Below are positions 38,687 through 52,832 of a stretch of 64,000 nucleotides of DNA, piece after piece. The translations under genes and the position numbers were made by a program. This DNA is from Liolophura sinensis (lineage: Eukaryota > Mollusca > Polyplacophora > Chitonida > Chitonidae). Each line of letters begins with the position of its first letter. Position 1 is the first letter of the stretch. Where the stretch lies: positions 44,513,116-44,577,115 of the forward strand of contig NC_088301.1 in the NCBI RefSeq assembly GCF_032854445.1. The letters run 5' to 3'. The notes beneath the pieces are model-generated. The model was not told the origin of the DNA. It searched no databases and saw nothing but the letters and a program-made list of their open reading frames with translations.

Positions 38687-38710
38687 AGTCTCGCGAGAAA
38701 CCGCGAGACT
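38687..38710 (+). promoter_or_regulatory. TCTCGCGAGA palindromic element inside a hairpin
   Basis: TCTCGCGAGA (38689-38698) is the palindromic CpG-containing motif known from metazoan promoters and bound by BANP-type and Kaiso-type factors. It sits within a perfect 9-bp inverted repeat, agtctcgcg (38687-38695) and cgcgagact (38702-38710). Three CpGs in ten bases are striking in such AT-rich DNA. No first exon is evident nearby, so its promoter role is uncertain. Confidence 0.4.
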
Positions 38711-38930
38711 CTGTACTTTGGCTACAACATATGTAGGCGAACACGTTATCTGTTCGGTGTATGTTTTCTTTTCCTATATAGCTAGAATATACTGGTACAC
38801 CACTGACAATTTCTTTACTACTGTTACAGTAGCAACGTGATGTTTTGTTCTACATCTGCATCAGCTAGGGTTTCTGTGTCTTTTTTAATAATGCTATTAT
38901 CGATATGTGCACGCGGTAAACGGACACATT

Positions 38931-40170
38931 TTTTGCTATAAAAGAATAGATAAATGCTGGCATATATTCTTGACATACAAGAACTGAAATAAGTGTATAC
39001 ATGTTAAAAATTTAGTGGTATTTACTTGGCCTAAGAAAATATAGCCAAATACATGTAACAAAATGAAACCGATATAAGAGAAATCCTTGGAATAAGAGAG
39101 AAGGTATAAAAGCAAAAGTTTAACTGGTATATTTATAGGCTTAGGTGAATACAGATAAAAGCATGTAAAGTTAAACTAAAATAATTTTTGCCATAGGTGA
39201 ATAGAGAAAAATGCGTACAGCAAATCCGATGACATAAATGAATAGAAATATATATGTAGCAAGTTAAATTGATTATCTTAAACTTAAACTTAAAACTTAA
39301 AGTGAAATTGTCTTCGCAGATAACAATATAGAGATAAATGAAAACTAAAATTTTGATTTTAAGTGACTGGCGATAAAGGTATACATAACGAAGATAAAGT
39401 GATAAATTTTATTTTCATGAATAAATAGAGATTATTTCATGCAGTAAAATTAGATGGATATATTTTTTGGCATAAGTGAATGGAGATAATTGAATGTACA
39501 AAACTTAAACTGATATATTCTCTTGGCTTAACAGAATACAGATAATGTGTGCAGCAATTTATATTAATATATTTTTTTTTAGTTGACAACGATAAGTGCA
39601 CACAGAAGTAAATTCATGTGACAAAGTTAAATTCATATATTTTGTTGCCATGGATTAATTGAGGTAAACTGATATATTATCTTTTATTAAGTGAACAGAG
39701 ATAAATGAATGTATAGTAAAGTTAAGGTTAAGTGAACAGAGAAAAATGAATGTATAGCAAAGCTAAGGTTAAGTGAACAGAGATAAAACGAATGTAGCAA
39801 TGTTAAACTGATATATTTTCTGGGCATAAGCGAACAAGATAAATGAATGTAGCAAAGTTAAACTGATATATTTTCCGGGCATAAATGAACAGAGATAAAT
39901 GAATGTAGCAAAAGTTAAACTGATATATTTTCTTGGCATACGCGAACAAGATAAATGAATGTAGCAAAAGTTAAACTGATATATTTTTCTGGGCATAGGC
40001 CTAAGTGAACAGAGATAAATAAAGGTACCAAAATTAAACTTATATATTTTCAAGGCATAAGTGAACATAGATAAATGAATGTAGCAAAGTTAAACTGATG
40101 TATTTTGTTATCATGACAGAATGAAGATAATACATATAATACAGTTAGACTGATAAATTTCAAACATTTA
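38931..40170 (+). repeat. Minisatellite array, basic period about 56 bp
   Basis: A unit of the type 'agtgaacagagataaatgaa' + 'tgtagcaaagttaaactgat' + 'atattttctgggcata' recurs with spacing of 55-64 bp. Clear starts of the 'gtagcaaa' phrase are at 39794, 39849, 39905, 39961, about 40025 and 40081. Upstream, copies are progressively degraded back to about 38931, and near 39700-39780 a local 'aggttaagtgaacagag' sub-duplication occurs. Best-preserved copies are at the right. A minus-strand ORF (39769-40068) translating the array into repeated Tyr/Phe/Ile phrases is an artefact. Confidence 0.9.
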
Positions 40171-43100
40171 TTAATTATGTCTCTAATAAATCAATTAATT
40201 AACACCGCAGATATTAACATCACAGTTACTGCAAATTAAAGAGCCGTTTTAGTAGCCAACATGTACTCAACTGGATAAGTCACAAACATACATCGAAAGA
40301 CTTCTGTTACTCACCATCATATATGTTCACAAATGTGGTTCATGTAATTGGGAGGCGGCACATTCTTTAATTTCGTGAGTTAGAGATATTGTGAAGCAAG
40401 ACTTCGAGCCATTGTTGCGTGCAAAAATAGATTACAGGGTAATGTCTACACTGTTACAATGTATCAGTTTTTATTGTAACGTCATTCTGCCTTTAATGTG
40501 ACGTCATCATGATGGTTTGACAGGTCCCCATTGATTGTTGTTTAACGCTGTACAGTACTCAAAATGTTTCACGTATACTATGGCGGTTAGTTTTATGAAT
40601 GGAAGATGTTGTAATTTAAAGATTTAAAGCCGAGTTTTTACCATATTGATCAGAAATGAACCCATGTTTATCACCACAAACAATAATTCATGAACTTTAC
40701 TGTTATTGTACGATGATCTATTTTATATTTTATTTTTTTACAATCACTTGTCAAGGAATAGATTGTCACATTCGGAAAATAAGTTTGACCTTATAAATGT
40801 CTGACTTTGTACCAACATTAGGCAGTTGACATTTCGTAATTTTTATGATGGTACCTAAGTGGATTTATATGGTTCGTTAATAAAATATCTTTGTTTAAAC
40901 GGTCAGCAACCTTTAATTCCAGACAATTACATGTAATTTCCATGCATACGGCTTCCATATATTGCGATGGCAGCTTTGCATGGAGAGTGTAAACAACATT
41001 AATATGATATAGTTTTGCTATATAGTCAGCACGTGTCGTCCTGTGCATGCAACATAGATTTTAAAAATTATGTGTTGTTGATAAGAAACGGACATAAACG
41101 TGAAGTTGTAAATCCATCCATGTAGTGAGACCACGTGTTTTTGTATGGATTTGCTTAGACCTGGACCCATTCATGAACATTTGAATCACACTGAGCTTGT
41201 CAACTGATATGTCTTAACACAGTGGTGAAAACTCCCCTTCTTTAGATTATATCTTTCTAGACGCTACAGGGGCCTGGCAAAAACTGTACTATTATCTAGA
41301 ATTGTGTCAAATATAGTGTGGCTCGTTGACGTCCCAAACAAATAAAGTTATCTTCTTTTATAAGCACTGGATGAGATAAAATTGCACCGAGCAGCATAAA
41401 AATTCCGATATTAATCCAGAAGATCACTGATCCGATCAACCATCTTTTAAACAAACTAAATATTTACATTTCAATCTGGAGATTTTTTAGATATACACCT
41501 ATTTATCTACAAGAATGACAGGAACCCTGTCTTATATCATTAGATTATAGGCTGCATGTTAAAACTTTGTCAGTACGATTTGATTGGCTGATGGATCTTT
41601 TTGAATTTGTAGTTCTGTTTCAACAGAAAGAGGTTTTTTCTTTTATTTGAAATGTTCTCTCCGATGCCGAATAATGGATGCCGCGTTATTTGCCGCATAA
41701 ATTCCCCCTTGATTTATTTAAAGAAACAGAAAATACCGATAGTCTGAAGAAAGTAGTTACAAATAAACAAATGAACAAGCATATATGGAGAGATAACATC
41801 CAAGAAACTGTACCTTGAATATCTTCAGTTGTGAGGGATCTGACAGTGTAGGATCACAATTAATTCGTTGTCATATAGATTTTTGCAACTTTGCAATTGC
41901 GTTCCTGGAATCTGGATTTAGAACCTGTTTGTATCAGATGTGTATTGGAGGCGTTTTTGTTCGCCTTGTATAATTATGTGCATATACAGTGTGAGAGTAA
42001 ATAGGGGATACATCAGTGCGAACAAAGAGACACAGTTTGTCTTTGACATATTCCTGTGGCACTATAGCACAACACCAAAGGGCCTCAGTTCGGTCAGCCA
42101 TAGTGATTTAGTGTTTAAATTAAGCCAGACAATTGCGCACGATAATCAGTGTTTCTTTTGACAGACAGACGTTAAGTGCAACAATCACTTGGGAGAATAA
42201 ACGTATGGGCCGTTCACACTCAGTCCGGGTACCTGTTAGATGGAATATAAGAAGTGCATTACCACGTCTAATCGATATTCCGATTGCTTAGCATTGCACC
42301 AAGGGCTCTTCAAAGTAAATTGGACCCAATAATCGTCTCCCTTAATTCGATCCTTTGCAAATGTGGATGCTTAACATTTCTGGTCTTTAGGAAAACAGCC
42401 TTGGCTAACACTTCACCTGGAGACGGCTTCGAGTTCAATGGTGGTCCGACGAGAGACACAAGCCGCCAGTGTTTGCACAGCCGATTCCACTTTTCTGCAA
42501 GATATTCTTTGACCAAAACACCACTGCAAATACAGACCTATTGCCGCATTATGAAATCCTTTTACACACTGGGGTGCTTTTCAACACAACAATATCTGGC
42601 TCTGCTTATGTGTTGATTCAGAAGTACAAACCGTGGTATTCAGAGTGAATTGGTCAGCTAGAATAACATTACCTCGTGCACACATCAAAAGAAAATTAAT
42701 TTTTGGAATTAAGGTACCTTGAAAATAAATATTTTACCAGAACACTTCATATAAGAAATATTCGCACGGTGGGGGATTTCAATTAGTACATATAACGTTT
42801 TGGAGGCGAATAACAGAATCCCAGCTTTATAAATATTGAATTAATTGAGTTCACCTCAGACACATTTGTCCGAAGTGTATGCGCACATACAGCCTGCAAT
42901 CTAACGGCAACCGAAATGGTTGCGTGTAATGAATATAAATAATTCACCTAACGGGTAAAGTATTTGCACAGCGAGAGTAAAACAATAAACATATATTTAT
43001 TATGTTTAAGTTAAAACAATAATTATGTAACCGTCCATTTACTGTGTGGCAGTTATCAAAGCACATTGTATTGAAGTTAGCACATTACCAAATATCGCCA

Positions 43101-45381
43101 CTACAAACGCTGGGGCAATGAGTGGATAGTATTTTATATACACATGTACATCATTTGTCTGTTGCATACTGTTTTGACGGCATCTGCAAACTATTTAGAA
43201 TGCTTGGTAAGTTATAAAGACTGTAGTATTCGTCATAACACACACAGTCTTTATAAAGTATTTTATTTATTTTGAATTCAGCAACATTTTTGACAGTTTA
43301 ACGCATTTAAATCTTTCCCAAATATAGAAAGTCCAAAGTCACCATGCCATTATAACTGTTTTATATCTATTTTCCCCGGAGCAGTCCATTTTTTTCTGAA
43401 TAACAAAGTTAACAACCTGTGACGCTTTTATTTGTTTTCTCATGTATGAAATGAGAATTCCATACGTCCATATACATTGTCATCGCTTCTAGGAAGTCCA
43501 TTAAATACCCGTTAAACCGCACCGCTTAACGTCAGTTTGTTTATTCTCGCCACTGGTGTATACAGTTGTCACTTCCTGACAGGAAGGAATTCTGGAGACC
43601 CCATTCCCAATTTCTGTCTCCCTTGGTAAATATCAGTTAATTTTCCGCATATGTTGAAAAATAAAATTTGCCTTCAAGTCATACATGTTATAGGGATATT
43701 AAGGCTTTGATCATTTTCTTTGTTTATTATATATTTTTTTCTCCATTTCTTTGTGTTTTTGGTTTTCGGACTGTCATTTCGTATTATACAGCAGAAATAC
43801 TGCTCATATTTTGGGGATTGTTTTAGAGTGTTTTGTATAAGAGGTTAAGTGACGTAGACAGGATAACTATATATACTAACTGACGTCGGTCTGTTTTCTT
43901 CATCATCGACTAGGTGCAGCTCGTTTAGTGTTTCTGTTCAGAACACCGTGCAATTCTCTCCGCTCTCTCATCCGCACAAAGTTCTGATCAAGCCGCTGAT
44001 AAAACACACTACACATTTACTCTGGGCATGCGCGGAATCTGTGAAAATTCTCTCCAGATGAACGGGTCTTCAAGTTGATAAAATCTACTGCTCTTAGACA
44101 GCGGCTGCATGCGGGTTCGACAAAAATCCACTCTCTTCGGAACTATCCCTCTAATATAAGAAATGCTAGCGTCTTTCTTTGGAATGTCGTTCTGTCGCGT
44201 TGTGTTCTCTACATGGGCTCCGCTACCCATTACAATACGTCCTCATTTATTTTTACACTGTGCGTTCAAATTTTAAATTTCAGCTATGAAAACCAAACGT
44301 GCAGGCAACTGCCAATTTTGAATTGTTAAACTATGAATGTTTTTTTTATGACAGAGATTGGTGTCGTTAAAGCCTCTACATACATTTTTCTTACTTGTAA
44401 CTGATTGTAAAATTTCTTTTATGGGGAGTTTGGATTCTGGTGCCGGGGCGATATGGGTTTTCTTCCTGTCCACATATCCGGTGTAATGATGTAAAGGCTG
44501 CGTCAATTACCAAATTTAAATGCACATTTTCATAAACATGTATTGAATACTAGACGCAGACTGTGACATATCACACAACAAGTTAGGTCAATCGCATGTG
44601 ACCACTGTTCACTGCATGTATACTACACGTATAAACTACTGGTAGCTGTCGATGCCAAACGCAATTGAACTATATAGACTATATTTGATTATAACAGAAT
44701 GCCCGAAATCAATAGAATTTATGATTTCTTAGTGATTTGAAGCGGAATAAACATTTATCTTAAATTTAATCCATGCAAAAATACCTTTGTGTCACAGAAA
44801 TTAAATTTGGCCAATATTAGTCTGTTTTTATGATATCGTTGCTTTCTTGCAATCGATAACATGGACATAGCAATGACACATGCACATAAGCCGAAGAACA
44901 GGCAGGTTAGTGTATTAGCTAATTTATATTGTGTGACTGTATATACCAGAATCTAATGTGCGGCAGACCTGTTGAAATCAACTGAAAGGAGGCTTCGTCT
45001 CATAAATTGATGTCTTAATCATTTGTTCAGCGTTGTTCGTTTGTTTCTGTAGTAAAATCCGAAATTACAGCTCCATGTACAAGGATATTTAAACATAATA
45101 GCAAGCAGCATGGTGTCAACATAAAACTGTGTAAAAAGTTCCTCGTTTAGAGCAGTGTGCTCTATAAACCGCTTAAATCCATGACTCATGTGCAGTTTTT
45201 GAGAACATATACATTATGATTTTTTCTGTTAGCATTATGACGGGAATTCTCCCCTGGATAATTTGTTAAATAATCAGTGACGGCCTGTCAGATTACACCG
45301 ATTATGTTTGAGCTGTGTCAAATTTTATGTAAATAGAGAGAAAGTTACATTTTTCCCAAACCGTTACTCTTTCAATTGCAG
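40171..45381. other. Non-coding stretch, about 5.2 kb
   Basis: No gene is supported. A somewhat GC-balanced pocket at 42280-42560 has open frames on both strands (42284-42616 +, 42310-42516 minus) with no recognised motif. A TATA-like run (tatatata near 43868) followed by a CRE-like TGACGTCG (about 43882) precedes another GC-balanced pocket (43890-44220); this could be a promoter but no transcript can be inferred. The remainder is AT-rich. Confidence 0.4.
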
Positions 45382-45429
45382 CGATGGATCCAGCATTCGC
45401 CGCCTCCCCAGATACTATACTATCGTAAT
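45382..45429 (+). other. Candidate short terminal exon
   Basis: A good 3' splice-site-like sequence (polypyrimidine 'ccgttactctttcaattgcag' region ending at 45381) is followed by a short GC-rich segment. Read in one frame it gives MDPAFAASPDTILS and then a TAA at 45427. The sharp compositional change right after the AG is what draws attention. The segment is too short to be convincing, and no partner exon is identified. Confidence 0.15.
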
Positions 45430-48114
45430 TAAAACTTAATGAAACAAACATTATTATAATTGTTTGTGATATTTATCGTATTGTCTGTACACACATGTAA
45501 AACTTGTTTATATACACTGAAGAATCTGATATTTGAGTTTGGTCAACACATGCACGTCATTAATAAAGTAATATAAGTTACTAATATATATGGTCAAATT
45601 TTTGACTCAGAAAGAAACCTATCAACTCTGACTGCGTGTGTGAGAGAAGTGAGAGGGAAGTATGTGCATCTCTAGGAGAAGGCGTAACTGTTGTTTCACT
45701 GTTTATGCATCTTGTCGTTCACTATACCTCTTTACACACGTTTTGCCAGGTCATTACACTGGTCCCCATCTGTTACGACAAAGTCAAAGTAAATTCTTCT
45801 ATTTGGAATTCCAAAGACCAGTGTCTGGCAAACTAGACTGTTGGAAATGCTGTCTGTCTTAGCTTCCACTTGTATATAAACACACAACAGGCCTAGAAAA
45901 ATAGAAGCCGGCGGGAGAGAGCGGTTCAGACTGCGACAGGGTAATGTCTGTAAATATATCCCTTAATTAACAAAAACAATATCGAATTGCAATGAAATGG
46001 CGTGGACAAATATTGACGGTGCGTCGCATGTATATTATACTGGACTAAAGCTAGTATATCAGCAATATATACACAACGTTATCACTAAAAGACGCCGTAT
46101 TCTGTTGTATACATTCTACCTACGGGGACTCGTTTTAGCTAGAAAACGACAAACAACGGTTATCTCAGTTCGTCCCAGTCTTCCGCTGGTACGTCCGTGT
46201 GCCACGTTTTCATGTAGGTTATTGTAAGTGCCCGGAGATGAATGGTAAGCCCTCTGGCAGAGATTACAATATCGCGGCATAAACCTGTATTTGTCCGGAT
46301 ATATCTACATCAGTTTAAGTCGGCCGTGTGGCATCTATAGTTTAAGACTTGAGTTCACTGATTGATTCGGTGATTAACTTGGGTTAAATCAGCATATAAA
46401 TACATGACATTTTATTGATCACTTTCTCCAACACCAATAAAAATATAAAAATGGCATTAAACTTTAATCTGCATGTACTACACCTACTCTCACAAAAGCA
46501 TATCCATCCGTGGATGAGCACAATGGAGAGTATGTCACGCGGAGAAGAAGACAAAAAATGGAATTCCATACGATGATAAGCCCTGAATGAAACCAGTATG
46601 GTCGTCTACTGCGAATACCTGAAAATGTACACGACTTATACTCACCTCAAGCGCCGTGACGATGATCTGCATGTTTGTTATTGACAACTTCATTCAAAAG
46701 CTGGGACAAATGGTGCAGGAGAAGCACAATGTGAAATTTATTTATTATTCATAAGTAGATCGAGGTCTAATGACACATAGTTTGGAAGTCGTCGTTTGAT
46801 ACATTAAGCACTTTCACAGAAGCTCGTGGTTTGTATAGGAACAGTGCTAGTCTCTGTCATAGCAGTGGAACACGCACACTCTGCATGCATACTTTTTATA
46901 AGGGTGTGAAACAGAAGGCAGAGGTAAAGTTAAGTATCTGCTCAACAAGCAAGTCATTGTTATAGTTTAACGATTGGAGAAAACAGGACAGAGTGTCAGC
47001 ACTCAGCGAAATGCGGAACACTGGCATAAGTGTGGTCTGTGGTGTACTTTCTCCAGAGTGTCGGAAGACAAACATTAAGTGTTGTAACGATGTTTTTTCC
47101 GTCTGGGTCAAGCCAGCCCGGTTTTGATAAGGAGCTATGAAGAATTTTAAACTGCATCCTGTTTCTTTGGATATGTATGATTCGATGGATGCTATGACTT
47201 ACGATTATAGTGATCCTCTTTTGCCTTTGCGGTTTGTTCATGTTCCTGGAGAATAGCAGAGTACATGGGAATTCCAGGAAGGACGCTTTAAGCAGATTGA
47301 TTAACCATTGGTCTGCCTACGTCCGAAGCCTGGGCGAATGATAAGCCCGGTCTAGAGCGTATACATGTACACACTTGTGCATAAGTATGTCTGAAGGTAC
47401 GGTGATTGTGAGAGAATCAGTCTCTCGTCTCTGGCATGAGGGATCATACAATACAGGCGACAAGAAAACAGCACCGTGGCAGACTAGCAGACACAAAATA
47501 ACACAAACACTAACTCAGGAATTTGGAACAGCCCTAATAATAAATATCTTAAATTGGCTCACGGCTGCTTTCTTCCAGTACCTAGTCTCTGTACTATCCA
47601 TCGTTGAGTTTTATGCTGTACATCCCACATAATTTATCCAAGTAACAAAACGCGAATGCTTATAAATGTAGCGTATTTGCCATAAAGAGCGTTCAGTGTA
47701 TTTGTTACATATCATTATGGAACTAGGATATGCACATGAGCATTACAGTGTTTGGTTATTTCAACAATTTCAGCAATAGTGCTCTTTAAGACTTAAATGC
47801 ATACTGTCTGAGAATCATTTCATCTCCGTACATCAGCAACGGCGAGAGACGCTTAAAATAACTTAAAAAGTTCATAACATAGATTACATGTAAGAGTAGG
47901 GCACTGGATATATATATTACGCTGTCTGTGATACGTGAAGTGTGAACAAAGTAAACCTTATGCAACACAAAGATCATATCTTTGAATAAGAATACGATCA
48001 GCGCAAATGGTCCATATCAGAAAGATAAGAATATACATGTATATAGAGTTCGCGATTTAGAACTTTATATAGCTGTATGGCTTCAGATCTTATCTCCAGA
48101 GATCGCCCATACAA

Positions 48115-48116
<2 letters not shown>
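45430..48116. other. Non-coding stretch
   Basis: Nothing supported. ORFs at 46896-47111 and 46996-47241 (minus) and 47375-47632 (+) lack recognised domains. No repeats were noticed apart from short AT runs. Confidence 0.5.
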
Positions 48117-48174
<58 letters not shown>

Positions 48175-48177
48175 ATA

Positions 48178-48255
<78 letters not shown>
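48117..48255. repeat. Compound microsatellite (AT)n(GT)n
   Basis: About 92 bases of AT with two ATCT-type interruptions near 48170-48182, then TG repeated about 22 times (48211-48255). On the opposite strand this is (AC)n(AT)n. Spurious ORFs reading Tyr-Ile, Val-Cys and Thr-His repeats cross it on both strands. Alternating purine-pyrimidine sequence of this kind can adopt Z-DNA or cruciform forms. Confidence 0.97.
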
Positions 48256-48256
<1 letters not shown>

Positions 48257-49779
48257 CACTCCTGGAATATGGATTTAATTCGAAAGGGAGGTTAACCAAT
48301 TCCGTAAGGAATCAATTAGGCAACTTTAAAATATCTCATGAAGGTATTTGATTAATGCTTAACTACTGACTGTCTAATAGTAGGTATTCTAAAAGTAAAG
48401 CGAAAATCAATCAGATTCTTCAGAATAACGATGTATAATTTCACCGAATATAGATTATAATTTTGTTGAATGAAAGCAAATACAGGATGCATTTGTGTTT
48501 ATCTTTTAAATTTATCAGCAGCCTTGGACGGAATCTCGCTTCAGTAAAGCCGTTGACAAAAATTTTGTCGCATTGTGTTCGGTTTGAATTAAAGCATTTG
48601 GGGTTTAAATTAAGCTGTACTTTTGCACAGATAGCAAATTCATGCATGTTTTTTGGTTAGGGGCTTGTTCTGTACCTATGGATGAGGTCGTCATATGTAA
48701 TCTGAGTTAATTACCACTGGGTAAGTTTGTCTTCTGCTGAGTATCAAGTAGACGGTAAGCCCGGAAGCATAGCTATCGCGCATTGTTGGACACAACAAGG
48801 GTGACGTAAGACGGCTTATCAGCTCTCAGAGTGAAGTCTTCTATGATTGGCCCAATGCACTAATACGACTTGACAGTAATTTCGGCCTGCGACCTTAGAA
48901 ATGAGGGAGCTCTGTGTGGCAGACGACCGACAGTCTACAACTTTTTAAATAATGGTGAGAAATAAAGTGAAAAGCAGTTGAACCTTTGAGTTTAATTGGA
49001 CAATGGTGAGGTGCTTTCGAAAGCTCTGTATACCTTACAATGCACTGTGTCTCTTCTTAATGGACGCTCTCAACAAATAGTACTTTTCTTGCCTTGTGTT
49101 TGGGTAGATAAGATCTCCAAGTTTCCTTTATACCTTTACCATGTCATTTGGGCACTGTAAGAAGAAAGGTAAAGCTCCCCTAAACGCCTCGTGGACGTAT
49201 TTTAAATGTGCCGGCTTGACACGAGCGTCTGTCCAGAAACCTCCAACTGACCATTGTCCCTCAACTCTGCTGCGACAAGGCCACCTGCCCTCTTTTTTCT
49301 TTTATGTTTAAATAACAAAACTTCAAAGTATATCACTCAAATGTCCTGTAATCAGCAGGCATGCTCATTGCTCACTAAAATTATACGGATGTTTTCCATG
49401 TATGTAAATGGCTAACGTATACAAATAATGCAGTAATTTGTTTCTTCCGTCAACTTTTCTCACTGTAAACTCGTTATAGCAAGTAAAAATATGCACGGAT
49501 AGATTGTATTAGATGACCCCAATGGCTGAAAAAAATGGCATGATTGTGTAAGTTTCGAATTCATGGATATAAAATATAGATATTTCATACCCGGTAAGAC
49601 TGTCTTCAAGGAATATATATCATCAAATTTATCACTACTGGTTGTTTTATCTGTATTTCGTATTTAGCCTAACAGTGCAAGGGTATAATCTACAAATGAA
49701 TGCCTGAATCATGTATAAATGCATGTATTGGATAAATCAAGGTCTCATTGATTGGGCTGCTTTCCACTATATACGCATT
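48256..49779. other. Non-coding stretch
   Basis: No gene supported. A moderately GC-balanced zone lies at 48700-49280, including a CCAAT-box word on the minus strand (gattggcc near 48845). No exon or repeat is recognised. Confidence 0.45.
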
Positions 49780-50110
49780 GGTTAGAACCGCCTGGAAGGG
49801 CTTTATACATCATACATCAAAGTTGTGAACATGGGCGTAACAAATGATGGTTCTCTTGAGTAATTATTTTCTTTTTATTCTTTCGACATTTTGCCGCAAG
49901 CTTGATAGAATGGAAATCACTAATTTACGATGGAGATTGAAAAGTTAAGTAAAGCGAGGATTGTCACACGTTCGAGGTATTTTCTTCTAAGAGCCAGCAA
50001 TCGGTGAGATAAAAAAAAAAGTGGCAAGATAAAAATTGTTGATTTTTATCGCCCGGATCAGCTGGAGGCAATCGTAGAAAACGGCAATGACACATTTTAT
50101 TTTGTAATGC
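49780..50110. promoter_or_regulatory. GC-balanced island with GATA-type hairpin
   Basis: A stretch of higher-complexity sequence within AT-rich DNA. It contains a perfect 9-bp inverted repeat with a 5-base loop (gataaaaat-tgttg-atttttatc, about 50019-50041), whose arms place GATA/TATC words on both strands. Close after it comes CAGCTGG (E-box). There is no useful ORF. It may be an enhancer-like element, by inference only. Confidence 0.2.
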
Positions 50111-52079
50111 TAGCTATTCCTGGCAATTCAGATTTGTAAAGATCTCATCAGTAATCTGTGCCAAAGACAGAAAATATGAAAAATATGAACTGTTTTTATT
50201 AAGCTCGTGTGTGGATACACGTCTAAAAGCATAAAAAAATTGTACCATGGTATTTACACAGGAGTTCATTCGGTTGACGTGTAACAGAAAATATTTATTT
50301 CATTGACATACATTTAGCGTGTTCATTCTCTTTAAGGGAACATTGTTTAGAATGAAATTAGTGAAATCATATTACCGTGCTATCGTATATCCTGAAACAG
50401 TTTATTAAGATACTGGGTGTATTTTAGCTTTCCCGTGTAGTTAGTCTCTGTAAATCCGTTAAATTTAACAAAAAGTTTGTTGTCTGAGTGACGCTATATA
50501 GAATGTTCATGGTTTCTTATTGAAGCAGATTATTCTTTTAAACACAGCACACATATTGTGTTAAGTCAACATCAAGTTTTGCGTTAGAACAACAAAATAT
50601 TATATTGAGTTCAAAACAGAATACATTACAGCATCACTCAGGCAACAGACTTTCTGTCAAAATCAACAGATTAATGTTTTATGGTATTTATAGGAAAATG
50701 AATATCATTATCTTGGAGGTTAATGCAAAAACCATGCAGGGTAATATTGTTATTAGAGTTATATAGGATTTCGTACAAAAACAAGAAGTCTGTAAGAAAA
50801 CTTTAATAGGCTGTAGCACCATAAGTTACATGCACGAATGAAGGAAACACATATAGATACACATATATGGTGTGGTTTTTGAACACACATTTAAACAAAG
50901 TGCATTAAAATATTATTGATACTTCATTAAATTACGAGGAAAGGCGGTAACTTATTTTTAAATAGATGTCGCTGTTTGAGACCACCCACGATGCATAGAG
51001 CTAGGTGTGTGAAAATTTTACTTTTTTATTTCAATACCTGTGAGTCAGAAGCATTAATTTCACCGGTGTGACAAAATATTGTCCTCACATATTTTAGAAC
51101 ATCTGACAAGTTAAATACGTTTAATCTGAAATTCAATCACTACATTGTTTCTATTTGACACCCGCATGTCGGCTAAGTATGATTGTAAGAATGGGTTCCT
51201 TATTACAGGAGCTTTCCGACAAATATATAATATTTTATTTTTTAACACATGCAAATGCAGCTATGTAGCTTAACGGGCAGTTGGATCCATGAAAAAATGC
51301 ATACTTCTGTTATGTATATATTGCATTTTAATCTGAATGGAATGGGCCATGATCAACTTTTTCACTTGAAATTAGCTGTTTTCCGGCCGCATGTTAAAGT
51401 CCCTGCAGCTACAGGTGTCAGTATATATTATGTTACCATGCATGACTGCTTCTAACGCCGCGTGACGTTATCTCTCTATCACCTCTTTTACATTTAGTTT
51501 TTCTGGAATAGATAGTGAAATATTTTGTTCTAATTCATGCAAAAAACATTTGACATTTTAAATATTTTAACTGAGCAATTTTGACTGAAACATACGTCAG
51601 TTATATGATAGCCAACATGTGAACTTTGTCAAAGTCATTTTTTGACCTTATAACAGCGTCTTGACAATTATAGATTATCTAACAGTTGATTTATTTTCAG
51701 ATTATATATATTATGTTGTATGGTGTCGATATATATCTTTAAACGCAGTGTTTAATTATTTAACCTTAGGTTTTAATGTCTTAAAATACACAGTGACCAC
51801 GAGATTTTATTTCTAAAAATAAATATGCAAACTTTTAAACCTTTTCCCCTTGTCTTTATTGCCTTAATACTGGTTGAGTAGAATTCTTCTGTTTTCTTCT
51901 GATTGTTTTTTTTTTAGAATTAACTGAAAAAGTCTTGGGTGTCCTTTAAAACTACGATGAAGAAATTAAAACATTCCCAAAAAGTGTGAAATAATTGACT
52001 TTGCATGTATCCTGTTTAACTTTACCCACTTATTTCTGTGGGTAAAATGTGTCCCTCTGACAGTCTCTCTATGCGTGAC
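50111..52079. other. Non-coding stretch
   Basis: AT-rich with no supported gene, RNA or repeat. The ORF 51249-51455 (+) is without recognisable motif. Confidence 0.55.
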
Positions 52080-52832
52080 CTTCCAACAGTGTGTACGCTG
52101 TGACGTTTGATGATTGTTGTATTCATCCAGATAGCACAGCAATTGTGAAGAACTTTTATTAGCGGTTAAGTCGCTTGCTTAAGCCGTTAGAAACAACAAA
52201 GATATAATCAGCTATAAATGTATCCCAAAAGCACGTGCCGTAGTGATAAGGAACTCCTCCGAGGCGAAATAACACAGAAACTGACATAATGGACGTCAGA
52301 TGGGACAACCTACCGCCTGAGATGCCTGCCAGCCATGCTACAACAGGTCATCACTCAACATGCCCATCTCATGACGACACCACACAGCAAGACGCATATT
52401 AGCCGGGACATCAAATCTTGTGAAAAAAAAGTCTCGCATACCTATACGTACAGCTTTTGTTGACCCGGTGATGACAGGTGCTGTTGAACACATCATGGGA
52501 ATTTAATTGGTCATGTGACAGTTGTCCTTCTTCTCTATGGCTTTAGATTTAAGCAACGCACACGACTGTGAAAAAGATTTCAAGCTGTACCGGTAGCCAT
52601 AATTCAGTCTTATCTTTTCAAAACAAATTAGATAATATGCCTTATGGACTGAGAAATTATTAAACATGGGTCATTGGTATGGGCTAGCAAGACTCTTAGC
52701 ATAAAGTTCTTGGTCAGGGTCTGGGATATTTGTTTCACATCGAAACAATAACGCGGAGGCGATAACAAGAAGATGAACAGCAAGCTTTTATGAAAGTCGA
52801 GAGGAGGGTAGAGGGGGGTTCTTAGAGAATAA

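Noticed and set aside
39769-40068. 99-codon minus-strand ORF with internally repeated protein
   Set aside because: It is the minisatellite unit read in a frame without stops; the unit length varies and the frame drifts.
43868-43890. TATA-like run followed by a CRE-like TGACGTCG as a promoter
   Set aside because: Both words are frequent by chance in AT-rich DNA and no exon or start is visible downstream.
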